The translations under genes and the position numbers were made by a program. DNA of 64,000 nucleotides from Paenibacillus sp. FSL K6-1330. Its GTDB lineage: Bacteria > Bacillota > Bacilli > Paenibacillales > Paenibacillaceae. The notes under the pieces are model-generated. The model worked only from the letters and a program-made list of their open reading frames with translations, was not told the origin of the DNA and did not search any database. The stretch covers positions 4,601,501 through 4,665,500 of the forward strand of contig NZ_CP150269.1 of assembly GCF_037976825.1 (NCBI RefSeq), given 5' to 3'. Positions 43,565 to 53,127 of the stretch are shown here, piece after piece; position 1 is the first letter of the stretch, and each line of letters begins with the position of its first letter.

Positions 43565-43660
43565 AAGAAAGACATCTATCGACGTACTTTTACTACAGCA
43601 GACAGACTGCCTTTAGAGGTTTATCGAAATTTTCAGCTTCACTGAAAACTTATACATTCC
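43565..43660 (+). repeat. Dispersed intergenic repeat, family 1, copy C (diverged)
   Basis: Starts AAGAAAGACATCTATCGACG and keeps AGACAGACTGCCTTTAGAGG, then loses the second half (CAGCTTCACTGAAAACTTAT). Clearly related to copies A and B but eroded. Confidence 0.65.
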
Positions 43661-43673
43661 ATAATCTTATAAA

Positions 43674-43717
43674 AGCCCCAAGCCGTGAGCATGTCATAAC
43701 TGCTCCCGCTTGGGGCT
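43674..43717 (-). terminator. Terminator of the lut operon
   Basis: AGCCCCAAGC/GCTTGGGGCT with an inner GAGCA/TGCTC stem, followed on the minus strand by TTTTA. 32 bases past the lutC stop; also placed to stop the SDR transcript. Confidence 0.88.
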
Positions 43718-43748
43718 ATCCGGTATCCTGTGTTTCCTATGTTATTCG

Positions 43749-44489
43749 TTAACTCTCATAGGTATCGACCAGCAGGGCATACACGATACCTGGCCCGTGA
43801 ACGCCAATCGTAAGATCATTCTCGATATCGGCGGAACGGCTCGGACCCGAGATGAAGTGGATTCCCGCCGGCAGCTGCTCGCGTCCGGACTGATCGAACT
43901 GAACCAGAATCTCGCCTAGTCGGGTAACCATCCGCTCTACGGGGATGATAGCCATCAACACGGTCGGTAGCAGGCTGACGGATCTGCCTTTATGCGGGGC
44001 CGATTTCACCGTAATCGAACCGGTATAAGCCGCTGCGTAATCCGCCATGACGACGCCAAAATCAGCCCTGGCCGCTACAGCCCTCCAGTCCGTGTCCGCT
44101 GCATCATTCCAGGAGAGAACAAGAGCCTCCGGCAGGCTCTCCTCCAGCCCCAGGCGGTCCAGTGCCTCTTCCTGCTGACGAAGAATCGTAGCCGCACTCA
44201 TCTCCTTCGCTTTGTCCCTGATAAACCGGCTGACCTCTTCGCGATTGCTCAGCCTTACCACATGGCCCCCGGCCGCTTCAAAGTTGGCGGTAAACTGTGT
44301 AATCCTCTCCTCAAGCGGCCACTCAAATTCATTCCAGAAGTCGGGGGCACCGCGGAAAGGGTGTTCCGGGGCGGTGCGAACCCGGTCTCTCCCCAGCTTC
44401 GCGGCGATTCCATCCATGAACTGCTCCTGCTTCTTGCGAGACTGTTCTTCAAGACGGTTCAGCCAGCTGCGATCAGTTTCGTTAGTCAT
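43749..44489 (-). CDS. lutC: Lactate utilization protein C (LutC)
   Basis: LutC of about 246 residues, a LUD-domain subunit of the LutABC L-lactate dehydrogenase complex. Motifs: HPFRGAPDFW near 40-50, LSWNDAADTDWRAVAARADFG-like middle and the C-terminal FISGPSRSADIENDLTIGVHGPG (binding loop of LUD proteins). Start overlaps the lutB stop by 8 bases. Cytoplasmic; the complex oxidises L-lactate to pyruvate. Directly preceded by lutA and lutB. Confidence 0.96.
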   Translation of the reverse strand: MTNETDRSWLNRLEEQSRKKQEQFMDGIAAKLGRDRVRTAPEHPFRGAPDFWNEFEWPLEERITQFTANFEAAGGHVVRLSNREEVSRFIRDKAKEMSAATILRQQEEALDRLGLEESLPEALVLSWNDAADTDWRAVAARADFGVVMADYAAAYTGSITVKSAPHKGRSVSLLPTVLMAIIPVERMVTRLGEILVQFDQSGREQLPAGIHFISGPSRSADIENDLTIGVHGPGIVYALLVDTYES

Positions 44490-46002
44490 GTGCATTCTCC
44501 CCCTTTCCGGACTTCTGCTGCTGAAGCCGCTCCTTCAATCGGTTTGCGATTTCAGGGTCCATCGACCCGGAGGTTCTGCGAATATCCTGCTCCATCTCCG
44601 ACCATCGGTCACGGAAGGATTCCTTAGGGAGACTCGGCGTTACCCTGTACGAATTCCACCCCTTCAAAGGACCGATCCTCGTTCGGATCTCCCCGCCTCG
44701 CACCACCAATTTCTGCCCCCACTTTCCGAGGGATACCACACTACGGTAACGCTTGGCATTCCCCATAATCGCCGAGAAGCCCTTCATTCCCATCGCTTCC
44801 AGCTTGTCACCGCGCCCAGCTTCAATCTTCCGGCGGCGCAGGGAAACTAGCATATCATGCAGCGGAATCTTCACGGGGCATGCTTCATAACAGGCCCCGC
44901 ACAGGCTGGATGCGTTGGCGATATCGTCCCATTCCGCGACATTCTTGTTCAAGGCCGGCGTTAATACGGCACCGATGGGGCCGCTATATGTGCCTCCATA
45001 GGCGTGCCCGCCAATATGGCGATATACCGGACAAGCATTCAGGCATGCGCCGCAGCGTATGCAGTTGAGCAGCTCCTGAAATTCGGGGTCGCCGAGCTGG
45101 AGAGAACGTCCGTTATCGATGATGATAATATGCATTTCGTCCGGTCCATCGGCATCCAATTCTCTCTTCGGACCACTGATTCCAGACATGTAGACTGTCA
45201 GCTTCTGACCGGTCGCCGAGCGCGGCAGCAAGGTAGCCATCACTTCGAGATCCGCCCATGACGGGATAATCCGCTCCATGCCCATCAGGGTAATCTGTGT
45301 CTTGGGCACCGTCGTCACCATGCGGGCATTGCCCTCATTCTCAAACAATACCATCGAGCCTGTCTCGGCGATCGCAAAATTACAACCCGTCATGCCAATG
45401 TCCGCTTCTAGGAATTTCTCGCGCAGCTTCATGCGGACAAAGCCCGCCATAATCGCCGTATCGGGCGGCAGCGTTTCGCCTGCCTCTGCGGACAACAGCT
45501 CCGCGATCTGATAACGGTTCTTATGGATGGCAGGAATGATGATATGAGATGGCGTTTCATCCGCAAGCTGAATAATATACTCACCGAGATCCGTTTCGAC
45601 GGCCTCCACCCCGATCGAGTCGAGCGCCTTGTTCAGATGCAGCTCCTCGGACACCATCGATTTTGATTTTACGACGGACTTGGCCGCCTTATGCTCCGCA
45701 ATCTGCAAGGAGATCGTGACCGCTTCTTCCGCCGTCTCCGCAAAATGGACATGGGCTCCGTTCGCCCTGGCCTGTTCAGCAAACTCATTCAAATAGTAAT
45801 CCAAGTGCGCAATGGTATGGAGCCGAATTTGGCGTCCTCGTTCCCTCCACGCATCCCAGTTGCCATGTTCCTCCGACGCAAGCTTTTTGCCAAGCCGCAA
45901 CCGCTCTGTCGTAAACTTCACCGCATTGCGCAAAAAATCGTTATTAAGGGCGTAGCCTGCACGCTCCTTAACTGTCTGTGCTTTCGATTCAGCTGTGCTC
46001 AT
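44482..46002 (-). CDS. lutB: Lactate utilization iron-sulfur protein B (LutB)
   Basis: LutB, about 506 residues: an N-terminal LUD domain and a C-terminal ferredoxin domain with two 4Fe-4S motifs, CIRCGACLNACPVYRHIGG and CGACYEACPVKIPLHDML. The LUD domain carries KSKSMVSEELHLNKAL and GMTGCNFAIAETGS. ATG 46002 is preferred over a start two codons earlier. Overlaps lutA and lutC, showing a tightly coupled operon. Electron-transfer centre of the lactate oxidation complex. Confidence 0.97.
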   Translation of the reverse strand: MSTAESKAQTVKERAGYALNNDFLRNAVKFTTERLRLGKKLASEEHGNWDAWRERGRQIRLHTIAHLDYYLNEFAEQARANGAHVHFAETAEEAVTISLQIAEHKAAKSVVKSKSMVSEELHLNKALDSIGVEAVETDLGEYIIQLADETPSHIIIPAIHKNRYQIAELLSAEAGETLPPDTAIMAGFVRMKLREKFLEADIGMTGCNFAIAETGSMVLFENEGNARMVTTVPKTQITLMGMERIIPSWADLEVMATLLPRSATGQKLTVYMSGISGPKRELDADGPDEMHIIIIDNGRSLQLGDPEFQELLNCIRCGACLNACPVYRHIGGHAYGGTYSGPIGAVLTPALNKNVAEWDDIANASSLCGACYEACPVKIPLHDMLVSLRRRKIEAGRGDKLEAMGMKGFSAIMGNAKRYRSVVSLGKWGQKLVVRGGEIRTRIGPLKGWNSYRVTPSLPKESFRDRWSEMEQDIRRTSGSMDPEIANRLKERLQQQKSGKGENAHD

Positions 46003-46726
46003 GTACACTCATCCCCTCATACAGAAGCTCGGCCAAATGTTTAACCTGAACCTTCTCGCCCCGGTGACGCAGATTGCCGGCAATATTCATGAGGCAGGCC
46101 ATATCGAGACCGACAAGCACGGACGCCTCGGTCTCCAGCACATGATCGCTTTTCTCTGTCACCATGGCCCCCGAAATGTCCGCCATTTTCACGGCAAACG
46201 TTCCACCGAACCCGCAGCAATCCTCGGCAAAAGGCAAGGGAACAAGCTCCAGCCCCTTGACGTGGCTGAGCAGTTTCATCGGTTGCTCCTTAACGCCGAG
46301 CAGGCGGCTTCCGTGACAGGAAGGATGATAGGTTACCTTTTGCGGATAAACGGCGCCTACATCGGTCACGCCCAGCACGTCAACAAGGAATTGCGTAAAC
46401 TCATAGCATTTGGATTGAAGCGCTTTCGCTTTATCCAGGTATATGGGATCGTCCTTGAACAAATCCGGATAATGATGAATCATATACGTGCAGGAGCCGG
46501 AAGGGGACACAACGAAGTCGCTATCGTCAAAAGCGTCCAGAATCGTCTTGGCACTTATGCGTGCATCATCCCAATAACCACTGTTATAGGCCGGTTGGCC
46601 GCAGCAAGTCTGGATTTCGGGGAATTCCAGCTGCACGCCGTACCTTGCCAGCAATCTTGCCATCGATTCAGCTACCCGCGGGAACAAGGCGTCGCTGAGA
46701 CAAGTGACAAACAATGAAATCTTCAA
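45989..46726 (-). CDS. lutA: Lactate utilization protein A (LutA)
   Basis: LutA of 245 residues with two CCG cysteine-rich domains: TCCGQPAYNSGYWDDAR and DCCGFGGTFAVK, likely ligands of a non-cubane 4Fe-4S cluster as in heterodisulfide-reductase-type proteins. I choose TTG 46726, which gives the family start KISLFVTCLSDAL; GGGGTGA precedes it, and the 27 extra upstream codons run into a hairpin. First of the three lut genes, located just after the rhamnose regulator gene, so lactate from rhamnose may be its main source. Confidence 0.94.
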   Translation of the reverse strand: MKISLFVTCLSDALFPRVAESMARLLARYGVQLEFPEIQTCCGQPAYNSGYWDDARISAKTILDAFDDSDFVVSPSGSCTYMIHHYPDLFKDDPIYLDKAKALQSKCYEFTQFLVDVLGVTDVGAVYPQKVTYHPSCHGSRLLGVKEQPMKLLSHVKGLELVPLPFAEDCCGFGGTFAVKMADISGAMVTEKSDHVLETEASVLVGLDMACLMNIAGNLRHRGEKVQVKHLAELLYEGMSVHEHS

Positions 46727-46782
46727 CCTCTTCACCCCGCTAATCATCAGGATATGGACCGAAGAATCGGCCTCTAGCAAGA

Positions 46783-46800
46783 ACCCCCCGGAACGGGGGG
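46783..46800 (-). terminator. GC hairpin between rhamnose regulator and lutA
   Basis: CCCCCC/GGGGGG around five bases, followed on the minus strand by TTCTTG. It lies about 30 bases after the regulator stop. The T-run is poor, so partial read-through from the rhamnose genes into lutABC is possible. Confidence 0.55.
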
Positions 46801-46830
46801 ATTCCATGTGATACGTTATAGTAGTTTGCT

Positions 46831-47610
46831 CTACACAGATTCGATCTTGATGCCCAATGCTCGATAAGGTGCCGCTTCCTCTTCCTTCAAGCTGCGATCG
46901 GTAATGATCAGATTCACTTGGGAGAGATCGGCAACCTGCGCAAAAGCCTGCGTGCCGAATTTGCTGGCATCGGCGAGCAGAATGGTCTCATCCGTCATTC
47001 CGATCATTTTATGCTTGATTCTCGCTTGAAGCTCATTGGATTCGCTAAGGCCCCGCTCGATGTGCACACCCTTGCATGACAGAAAGGCTTTATCCACGTA
47101 GTATGCATCCAGCGAGCGTTCTGCGAGCGGACCGACAAAGGACAGGGAGCGATGAGCCAGAATGCCGCCTGTGGAGATCACCTGAACCCTCTCCTTGGTG
47201 CTCAGCTCAGCAGCCACCTTTATCGAATTCGTCAGCACGGTAATCGGAATATCCGGTATGATTTTCGCCATGTACCAAGCCGTAGAGCTTGCATCCAGCA
47301 GGATGCGATCATTCGGATGGATTCGCTTGACCGCTTCCTCCGCGATTCGCTGCTTCTCCAGCGCATGCATGATTTCCCGCTCAGCATACGGTATTTCCGG
47401 CTGCGACCGCTGAATTTCCGGTTGATCCTTCACGCTAACCGCTCCGCCATGGGAACGGCGCAGGCGCCCTGCCTGCTCCAGCCTGTCAAGATCGCGGCGA
47501 ATCGTTTCTTCCGTTACACCGCAGAGCTGACTCAGCTCGGAGACTCGGATGCTCCCTCTTTCGTTGACCAACTGTACTATTTTCTCATATCGTTCTGCAA
47601 CCAGCATCAT
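46831..47610 (-). CDS. DeoR-family transcriptional regulator of the rhamnose genes
   Basis: DeoR-type repressor of about 259 residues: N-terminal helix-turn-helix (ERYEKIVQLVNERGSIRVSELSQLCGV in two parts, then EETIRRDLDRLEQAGRLRRSHGGA) and a C-terminal sensor domain (DRILLDASSTAWYMA, VLTNSIKVAAEL, STGGIL, LLADASKFG). ATG 47610 chosen because AAGGA lies 8 bases upstream. It lies 27 bases after rhaB and corresponds in position to RhaR of B. subtilis, which responds to rhamnulose-1-phosphate. Likely represses its own operon. Confidence 0.92.
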   Translation of the reverse strand: MMLVAERYEKIVQLVNERGSIRVSELSQLCGVTEETIRRDLDRLEQAGRLRRSHGGAVSVKDQPEIQRSQPEIPYAEREIMHALEKQRIAEEAVKRIHPNDRILLDASSTAWYMAKIIPDIPITVLTNSIKVAAELSTKERVQVISTGGILAHRSLSFVGPLAERSLDAYYVDKAFLSCKGVHIERGLSESNELQARIKHKMIGMTDETILLADASKFGTQAFAQVADLSQVNLIITDRSLKEEEAAPYRALGIKIESV

Positions 47611-47637
47611 ACCGCCCATCCTTACTGTTCATATATT

Positions 47638-49107
47638 CTATCGCTTCCCGGTCCGCTGACCGAACACTCCGTAAGCTTCCTCCCATAAGGGAGTTTCCTT
47701 CGGCTCATAAGTCTTGACCGGGAAGGACTCTCTAATGACTGCGCGTGCTTCCCATATATCGGATAGCTCGCCTTGAGCGATCCATTGCACGGCCATATTG
47801 CCGATAGCACTGCCCTCTGCGGGACCTGCCCAAACGGGCTTCCCTATCGCATTCGCAGTCCACTGACATAATGTTTCATTATGAATGCCACCACCTACCA
47901 TATGCAAGCCCTGAAATTTTTGCCCGGACAATTCCTCAGTCAACTCCAGCACATAACGGTATTGCATAGCCAGACTCTCCATTATGCAGCGCACAAGAGC
48001 ACTTATCCCCTGCGGAACGCTCTGGTTCGTGCGGGCCGCATATTCCACTACCCGCTTCGGCATATCACCTGCAGGGAGGAATACAGGATCATCGGGATCA
48101 ATGAAACAAGCAAATGCTGGCACCGCATCCGCCATATTAACCAATTCGGGGTAGGAGTACGTTAACCCTTCCCGTCCCCAGGTCCGCTGGCATTCCTGCA
48201 GAATCCAAAGTCCCATGATGTTCTTGAGCAGCCGGTACGTACCGTACGCTCCTCCCTCATTCGTGAAGTTCAGCTCTCTGGCCCGTTCATGTATGACAGG
48301 CTGGTCGACTTCGGTTCCCATCAGCGACCAGGTACCACAGCTTAAGTAAGCAAATGATCGTTCCAGTGCCGGAACCGCGACAACGGCGGAAGCCGTATCA
48401 TGCTCTGCAACCGTATAGAGCGGAATGGATGGAATCCCCAGCTCCTCTGTTACGGATGACCTCAAAGCCCCAACAAGCGTACCGGGTTGAACAACAGGAT
48501 GAAATAACTTAGGAGGGATATTTAATGATTTCAAGAGATGATCATCCCAGCTGGCCAAAAGCGGGTTAAACAGCTGCGTTGTGGTAGCATTCGTAAATTC
48601 ATTCGCCAGTTCGCCGGTCAAGAAGTATCGCAGCAAATCGGGAATCATTAGAAAACGCTTGGCCTCTTGAAGCAGGTAGGGCTTCTGCCGTTGCAATGAA
48701 GCCAGCTGATAGATTGTGTTAAACGAGAGGAACTGAATCCCCGTCCGATCGAAGATCTCGGCAGGCGGCACATCCCGGAAGACCTGTTCCATCACGCCAT
48801 CCGTACGTGTGTCCCGATAATGATACGGATTCATGAGCAGCTCCCCGCTCCGATCCAGGAGTCCATAATCCACCGCCCAGGAATCAATGCCGATGCTCGA
48901 CGGCAAGTTATGCTGTCCCTTCAACCGGAGCAAGCCCTGCTTCATCTCGTGGTAGATCCGTAATATATCCCATTGGAAACGGTCGCCGATTCGAACCGGA
49001 TCGTTCGGGAACCGGTGGATTTCCGTTACGTCGATGGTTCGGCCATTCCATTGACCCAGCATAGCCCTGCCACTGCTTGCGCCCAAATCAAATGCAAGAA
49101 TGCTCAA
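47638..49107 (-). CDS. rhaB: Rhamnulokinase
   Basis: FGGY-family kinase of 489 residues phosphorylating L-rhamnulose at O1. ILAFDLGASSGRAMLG, GIDSWAVDYGLLD, YLSCGTWSLMGTEVD and GLHMVGGGIHNETLC motifs are all RhaB-like. It is a clear paralogue of the kinase in the fucose operon at 16.6-18.1 kb. TTG 49107 start; 74 bases downstream of the isomerase stop. Genes around it encode isomerase, aldolase/dehydrogenase and DeoR regulator, fixing its role. Confidence 0.96.
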   Translation of the reverse strand: MSILAFDLGASSGRAMLGQWNGRTIDVTEIHRFPNDPVRIGDRFQWDILRIYHEMKQGLLRLKGQHNLPSSIGIDSWAVDYGLLDRSGELLMNPYHYRDTRTDGVMEQVFRDVPPAEIFDRTGIQFLSFNTIYQLASLQRQKPYLLQEAKRFLMIPDLLRYFLTGELANEFTNATTTQLFNPLLASWDDHLLKSLNIPPKLFHPVVQPGTLVGALRSSVTEELGIPSIPLYTVAEHDTASAVVAVPALERSFAYLSCGTWSLMGTEVDQPVIHERARELNFTNEGGAYGTYRLLKNIMGLWILQECQRTWGREGLTYSYPELVNMADAVPAFACFIDPDDPVFLPAGDMPKRVVEYAARTNQSVPQGISALVRCIMESLAMQYRYVLELTEELSGQKFQGLHMVGGGIHNETLCQWTANAIGKPVWAGPAEGSAIGNMAVQWIAQGELSDIWEARAVIRESFPVKTYEPKETPLWEEAYGVFGQRTGKR

Positions 49108-49181
49108 CGCTCCCCAGCCTCCTTGTCAGATCAAAATCAACGATTCGGGCACCAACCCGAGGGTACTCCGTCTTCTCATCC

Positions 49182-50441
49182 TTACGAACGCTTCAGCAAT
49201 ACATCCTGCTCATACTGTTTCACTTCGGACAGCCACTCTTCTCTGATGGGTACACCCATTCGTTCGCAGTAATAATCCCACACCGCTCCAAACGGATAGG
49301 ACTTAAACTCTTCCGATATCGCCAGGCGGGTCGTGTAATCGCCTTCAAGTTCAGCCTGCTTCAGCCTATCGATGGGTTCCAGCTTGGCACGCAGCAGTGC
49401 CTTTATCGTATTGCGTGTGCCAATAACCCACGCCGCGATGCGGTTAATGCTGGCATCAAAAAAGTCCAGTCCGATATGGGTAACTTCCAGCAGGTTATTG
49501 CGAACCAGCTCGCGTCCAATCTCGATCAGTTCATCATCCATGATGACAACATGGTCGCTGTCCCAGCGCATTGGCCGGCTGACATGGAGAAGAAGTCCAT
49601 CGGTGAAAAGAGCAAGCGACGACAGTTTGCCGGCAATGCTCTCGGTTGGGTGGAAGTGGCCCGCATCCAGGCAGATCAGCTTGTTGTTTCGAATGCCGTA
49701 CCCCATATAAAACTCGTGGGAACCCACAACATAAGCCTCAGAGCCTAGTCCGAACAGCTTGCTCTCGACGGCATCGAGGTTCCATTGCGGATTCATTTCT
49801 TCAGCAAAAATCTCATCCAGCGCATCCTTCAGCCGCTGCCTCGGCGCCATTCGGTCTACCGGCATATCCTTGTATCCATCCGGAACCCAGATATTCGTTA
49901 CACAGGTTTGACCCAGCTGTTCCCCGAAGTAAGCCCCGATTCTTCGCGACGCCTTGCAATGCTCAATCCAAAATTGACGGATTGCTTGATCGGCATGACT
50001 CAGCGTAAATCCATCCTTCGATTTGTCGTGGGAGAAGCAGGTCGGATTAAAATCGAGGCCAATGCCTTGCTCCTTGGCCCAATCCACCCAAGACTGGAAG
50101 TGCCTCGGCTCGAGCTGATCCAAATCAACGGACTCGTCGGTATCCGCGTAGATTGCATGAAGGTTCACTTTGTGGGATCCCGGAATGAGCGACATCGCTT
50201 TTTCCAGATCGGCCCGCAGCTGATCCGGCGTACCTGCAGCCCCGGGATATTCCCCAGTCACGGAGATGCCCCCGGATAGCTTCTGATCGCGGAACAGAAA
50301 TCCTCGGACATCATCTCCTTGCCAGCAGTGGATGGAGATTTTGATGCGCTCAAGTTCCGTCAAGATTTCGTCCACGTTGATGCCATGCTGCCCATAGAGC
50401 TTTTTAGCTTCTTCAAAGTTCCTTGCAACATCCTGCCTCAT
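49182..50441 (-). CDS. rhaA: L-rhamnose isomerase
   Basis: L-rhamnose isomerase of the RhaA type, 419 residues, converting L-rhamnose to L-rhamnulose. Motifs: [43 protein letters not shown] (metal-site region), [11 protein letters not shown] and [20 protein letters not shown] 50441 has GGAGG 7 bases upstream. Lies about 100 bases after the fused aldolase/dehydrogenase gene in the same operon. Confidence 0.97.
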   Translation of the reverse strand: MRQDVARNFEEAKKLYGQHGINVDEILTELERIKISIHCWQGDDVRGFLFRDQKLSGGISVTGEYPGAAGTPDQLRADLEKAMSLIPGSHKVNLHAIYADTDESVDLDQLEPRHFQSWVDWAKEQGIGLDFNPTCFSHDKSKDGFTLSHADQAIRQFWIEHCKASRRIGAYFGEQLGQTCVTNIWVPDGYKDMPVDRMAPRQRLKDALDEIFAEEMNPQWNLDAVESKLFGLGSEAYVVGSHEFYMGYGIRNNKLICLDAGHFHPTESIAGKLSSLALFTDGLLLHVSRPMRWDSDHVVIMDDELIEIGRELVRNNLLEVTHIGLDFFDASINRIAAWVIGTRNTIKALLRAKLEPIDRLKQAELEGDYTTRLAISEEFKSYPFGAVWDYYCERMGVPIREEWLSEVKQYEQDVLLKRS

Positions 50442-50547
50442 CACATATCCTCCCGTATGATGGATAGCCGGGTCATATTAGACCCAGCGCCCCATCTTAA
50501 TAAGAAACCTTGATTCCTTGCGGTAGATGTGTCATACCTTCATTCGA

Positions 50548-52617
50548 TTAACGAGTAAATGCAGCAGGTACTCCGCCGTCAATCGTCAGCATGCAGCCGG
50601 TCGTCTTCGAAGATCTTGATGATGCAAAGTAAGCGATGCCTTCGGCAATATCCTGCGGATAGATGTTGACAAGAAGCGTTGTGCGTTTACGATAATGCTC
50701 TTCCAGCTGATCGGGTTCAATCCCGTAAGCTGCTGCCCGCTCGTTTCTCCAGTTCGAATTCCAGATCGCGGAACCTTGCAGAATGGCGTCCGGCAGAATG
50801 GTGTTGACTCGAATGCCGTATTCTCCGCCTTCAGCAGCAATGCAGCGCGCCAGATGAGCCTCCAGTGCTTTTACAGAGCTGTATGCGGTCACGTTCTTGC
50901 CGGCATAGACGGAATTCTTCGATCCGACAAACACCATGCTTCCGCCAACGCCCTGTGTCTTCATCAACGAGAAGGCTTCCCGCGCAACCAGGAAATAACC
51001 TGTGCCCAGCACGTTCATGTTCAGGTTCCATTCCTTCAACGATGTCTCGTCAAACGGGCTGGATGTTGCAAGGCCCGCATTGTTGACGATAATATCAACA
51101 CCGCCATAAGTGATGGAAGTTTCTCGATAGGCGCGCTTCACCGCCTCTTCGTCGGTTACATCCATCTTAACAGCAAATGCCCGATTCTCCCCGTGTTTTG
51201 CGTTGATCTCCTCGGCAACCTGCTGCGCCCCTTCCAGGTTCAAATCCGCCAAAACGACATGCGCACCTTCTGCTACTAGCCTGCGGGCTGTGGCACTTCC
51301 GATACCGCCTGCTCCCCCGGTAATAAAAGCGATCTGGCGGGAAAACTCCGCCTCAGCCGGTGCAAGACTCAATTTATACAACTCAAGCGGCCAATACTCC
51401 ACGTTGTAGGATTCATTTTCACTCAGGGATACAAAATTGCCCAGGGCCGTCGCACCGCGCATGACCGCAATCGCCCGATGATACAGGGCGCCGCTGACTT
51501 GCGACATCGCCCAGCTCTTGCCCGTGTTGATCATTCCGATGCCAGGAATAAGAATGACGCGCGGAGCCGCCTCGAACATGACGTCCCCTTCATGATGGTT
51601 GCGTTCAAAATAAGCTTTATACTGCTCTTTGTAAGCAGCAATCCCATCGATAAGCTTTGCCTTAAGACCTTCCACATCTTCGGCGTCAGGTGTCCAGTCG
51701 ATGAAGAGAGGAACTACCTTGGTATGAACCAGATGATCGGGGCAAGCTGCGCCTACCTGGGACAGCTTCGGCGAATCGGCACCGCCGACAAAGTCCAGTA
51801 CATCATCTTGATCGTCGAAGGAGAGGATCATTTTCTTCACGTCGCTGACGGCGCCGCGAACAGCAGGCATCACTTTGGCAGCGATGCTGCGACGCACTTC
51901 CGATGCAAGCGGTGTATGCTTCCGGCCGCCGAACAGCTTGTCGTTATCTACTCGAGCTTCGATGAAAGCTTCCGCTTCACTAATGATACGAATCGTTTGC
52001 GCGTAACAGGCTTCCGATGTATCGCCCCATGTGACAAGCCCATGCTTCTCCATCAATACCAGCTCGGCCTTCGGATTAGCCAACACCCCTTCGGCAATCA
52101 TCTTCGACAAGGTAAATCCGGGACGAACGTAAGGAACCCACACAAATCGGTCGCCAAAGATCTCCCGTGCTAATTCTTTGCCGTTATGGGCGCAGCATAA
52201 GCTGATAATGGCATCCGGGTGGGTATGGTCCACATGCTGAAACGGCAAGAACGCATGCAGCAGCGTTTCAATGGATGCGCGCGGGTGTTTCGCATCGACC
52301 ATGCAATGCCCCAGATAAGCCACCATTTCCTCATCCGACATCGAATCCCTTTCGAATAACGGCCGAATATCCTCCATGCGCAAGCCTGTGAAATTGCCCG
52401 ATTTCATGGTAGCCAGATCGGAACCGCTGCCTTTCACGTACATAACCTCTATGTCTTTGCCGCGAAAATCCTGAATCGTTGTTTTGCTGGATGTGTTGCC
52501 GCCGCCCCAGTTGCATACGCGCCGGTCGGAACCGATCAAATTCGAACGGTAGACGAGCTCATCCAATGTATGTTGTGCCTGCTGTGCCTTTGACTGTTCC
52601 CATAAGCTTTGAACCAT
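50548..52617 (-). CDS. rhaEW: Bifunctional rhamnulose-1-phosphate aldolase / L-lactaldehyde dehydrogenase
   Basis: Fusion of 689 residues. Residues 1-410 form a class II aldolase domain (CNWGGGNTSSKT, VDHTHPDAIISLC, LVLMEKHGLVTWGD) that splits L-rhamnulose-1-phosphate into dihydroxyacetone phosphate and L-lactaldehyde. Residues 425-689 form a short-chain dehydrogenase (AFITGGAGGIGSATA, NNAGLATSSPF, YSSVKALEAHL) that oxidises lactaldehyde to L-lactate with NAD. This is the RhaEW arrangement of B. subtilis and Chloroflexi. First gene of the operon; GGAGGGG ribosome binding site. Its product L-lactate is the substrate of LutABC encoded downstream. Confidence 0.96.
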   Translation of the reverse strand: MVQSLWEQSKAQQAQHTLDELVYRSNLIGSDRRVCNWGGGNTSSKTTIQDFRGKDIEVMYVKGSGSDLATMKSGNFTGLRMEDIRPLFERDSMSDEEMVAYLGHCMVDAKHPRASIETLLHAFLPFQHVDHTHPDAIISLCCAHNGKELAREIFGDRFVWVPYVRPGFTLSKMIAEGVLANPKAELVLMEKHGLVTWGDTSEACYAQTIRIISEAEAFIEARVDNDKLFGGRKHTPLASEVRRSIAAKVMPAVRGAVSDVKKMILSFDDQDDVLDFVGGADSPKLSQVGAACPDHLVHTKVVPLFIDWTPDAEDVEGLKAKLIDGIAAYKEQYKAYFERNHHEGDVMFEAAPRVILIPGIGMINTGKSWAMSQVSGALYHRAIAVMRGATALGNFVSLSENESYNVEYWPLELYKLSLAPAEAEFSRQIAFITGGAGGIGSATARRLVAEGAHVVLADLNLEGAQQVAEEINAKHGENRAFAVKMDVTDEEAVKRAYRETSITYGGVDIIVNNAGLATSSPFDETSLKEWNLNMNVLGTGYFLVAREAFSLMKTQGVGGSMVFVGSKNSVYAGKNVTAYSSVKALEAHLARCIAAEGGEYGIRVNTILPDAILQGSAIWNSNWRNERAAAYGIEPDQLEEHYRKRTTLLVNIYPQDIAEGIAYFASSRSSKTTGCMLTIDGGVPAAFTR

Positions 52618-52680
52618 GAAGCTTCCCCTCCGATTGACCCTATGAATTTGCTTTCATTTGTTTCCCATAATATCACGCCC

Positions 52681-52735
52681 GTTTATCTTTGAATAGTGTA
52701 TTTTCAAAAATAAACAAAGATTCATATGCGTTTAT
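52681..52735. promoter_or_regulatory. Repeated TTTATCTTTGAA-like half-sites upstream of rhaEW
   Basis: GTTTATCTTTGAAT (52681-52694) and AATAAACAAAGATTCA (52709-52724) form inverted half-sites, with a further GTTTATTC near 52730. The region lies 65-120 bases before rhaEW, where a DeoR-type operator would be expected. Confidence 0.4.
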
Positions 52736-52794
52736 TCAGAATTCCATCTTATAAATCTGTTGCAAACAAAAAAAAAGCCCTGCCAGAGTTATCT

Positions 52795-53025
52795 CTAGAC
52801 AAAAGCTGCTAAATTACAATCTAAAGATGGGTCTGAGCCTGCGGCTGCCATTTGATCCGCCTTCGCAATTCCTTCCATTAAGGCATCACGAAAGGCGATT
52901 TCATCCTCATTGACATAACCCATAAATACAATTTCCGAAATGTCCTTATGGTTGAAAAAGATATTTGAATCTGCGGTAAGATTAACACTTGCTTCATCCC
53001 CGGCTTTAGTCCAGCCCAGAAATCA
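52795..53025 (-). pseudogene. Gene remnant, C-terminal fragment of an unknown protein
   Basis: An open stretch of about 75 codons without a start: FLGWTKAGDEASVNL, then NIFFNHKDISEIVFMGYVNE, DEIAFRDALMEGIAKADQMAAAG and a stop at 52795-52797. It has the codon pattern of real coding sequence and is followed by a run of nine T whose stem is damaged. Probably the surviving tail of a deleted gene; product not recognised. Confidence 0.45.
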
Positions 53026-53127
53026 TTCCGGGGTACAGGGTTCTGTTACATCCCCAGCCCGTTAAAGTCACCCCCATTCTCCTGTAAATTATAAACAATT
53101 CATCATTACGGAGAGGGTGTCATTCAT

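Noticed and set aside
52643..52660. A catabolite-responsive (cre) element before rhaEW
   Set aside because: The best match differs from the cre consensus at two central positions, including the CG core.
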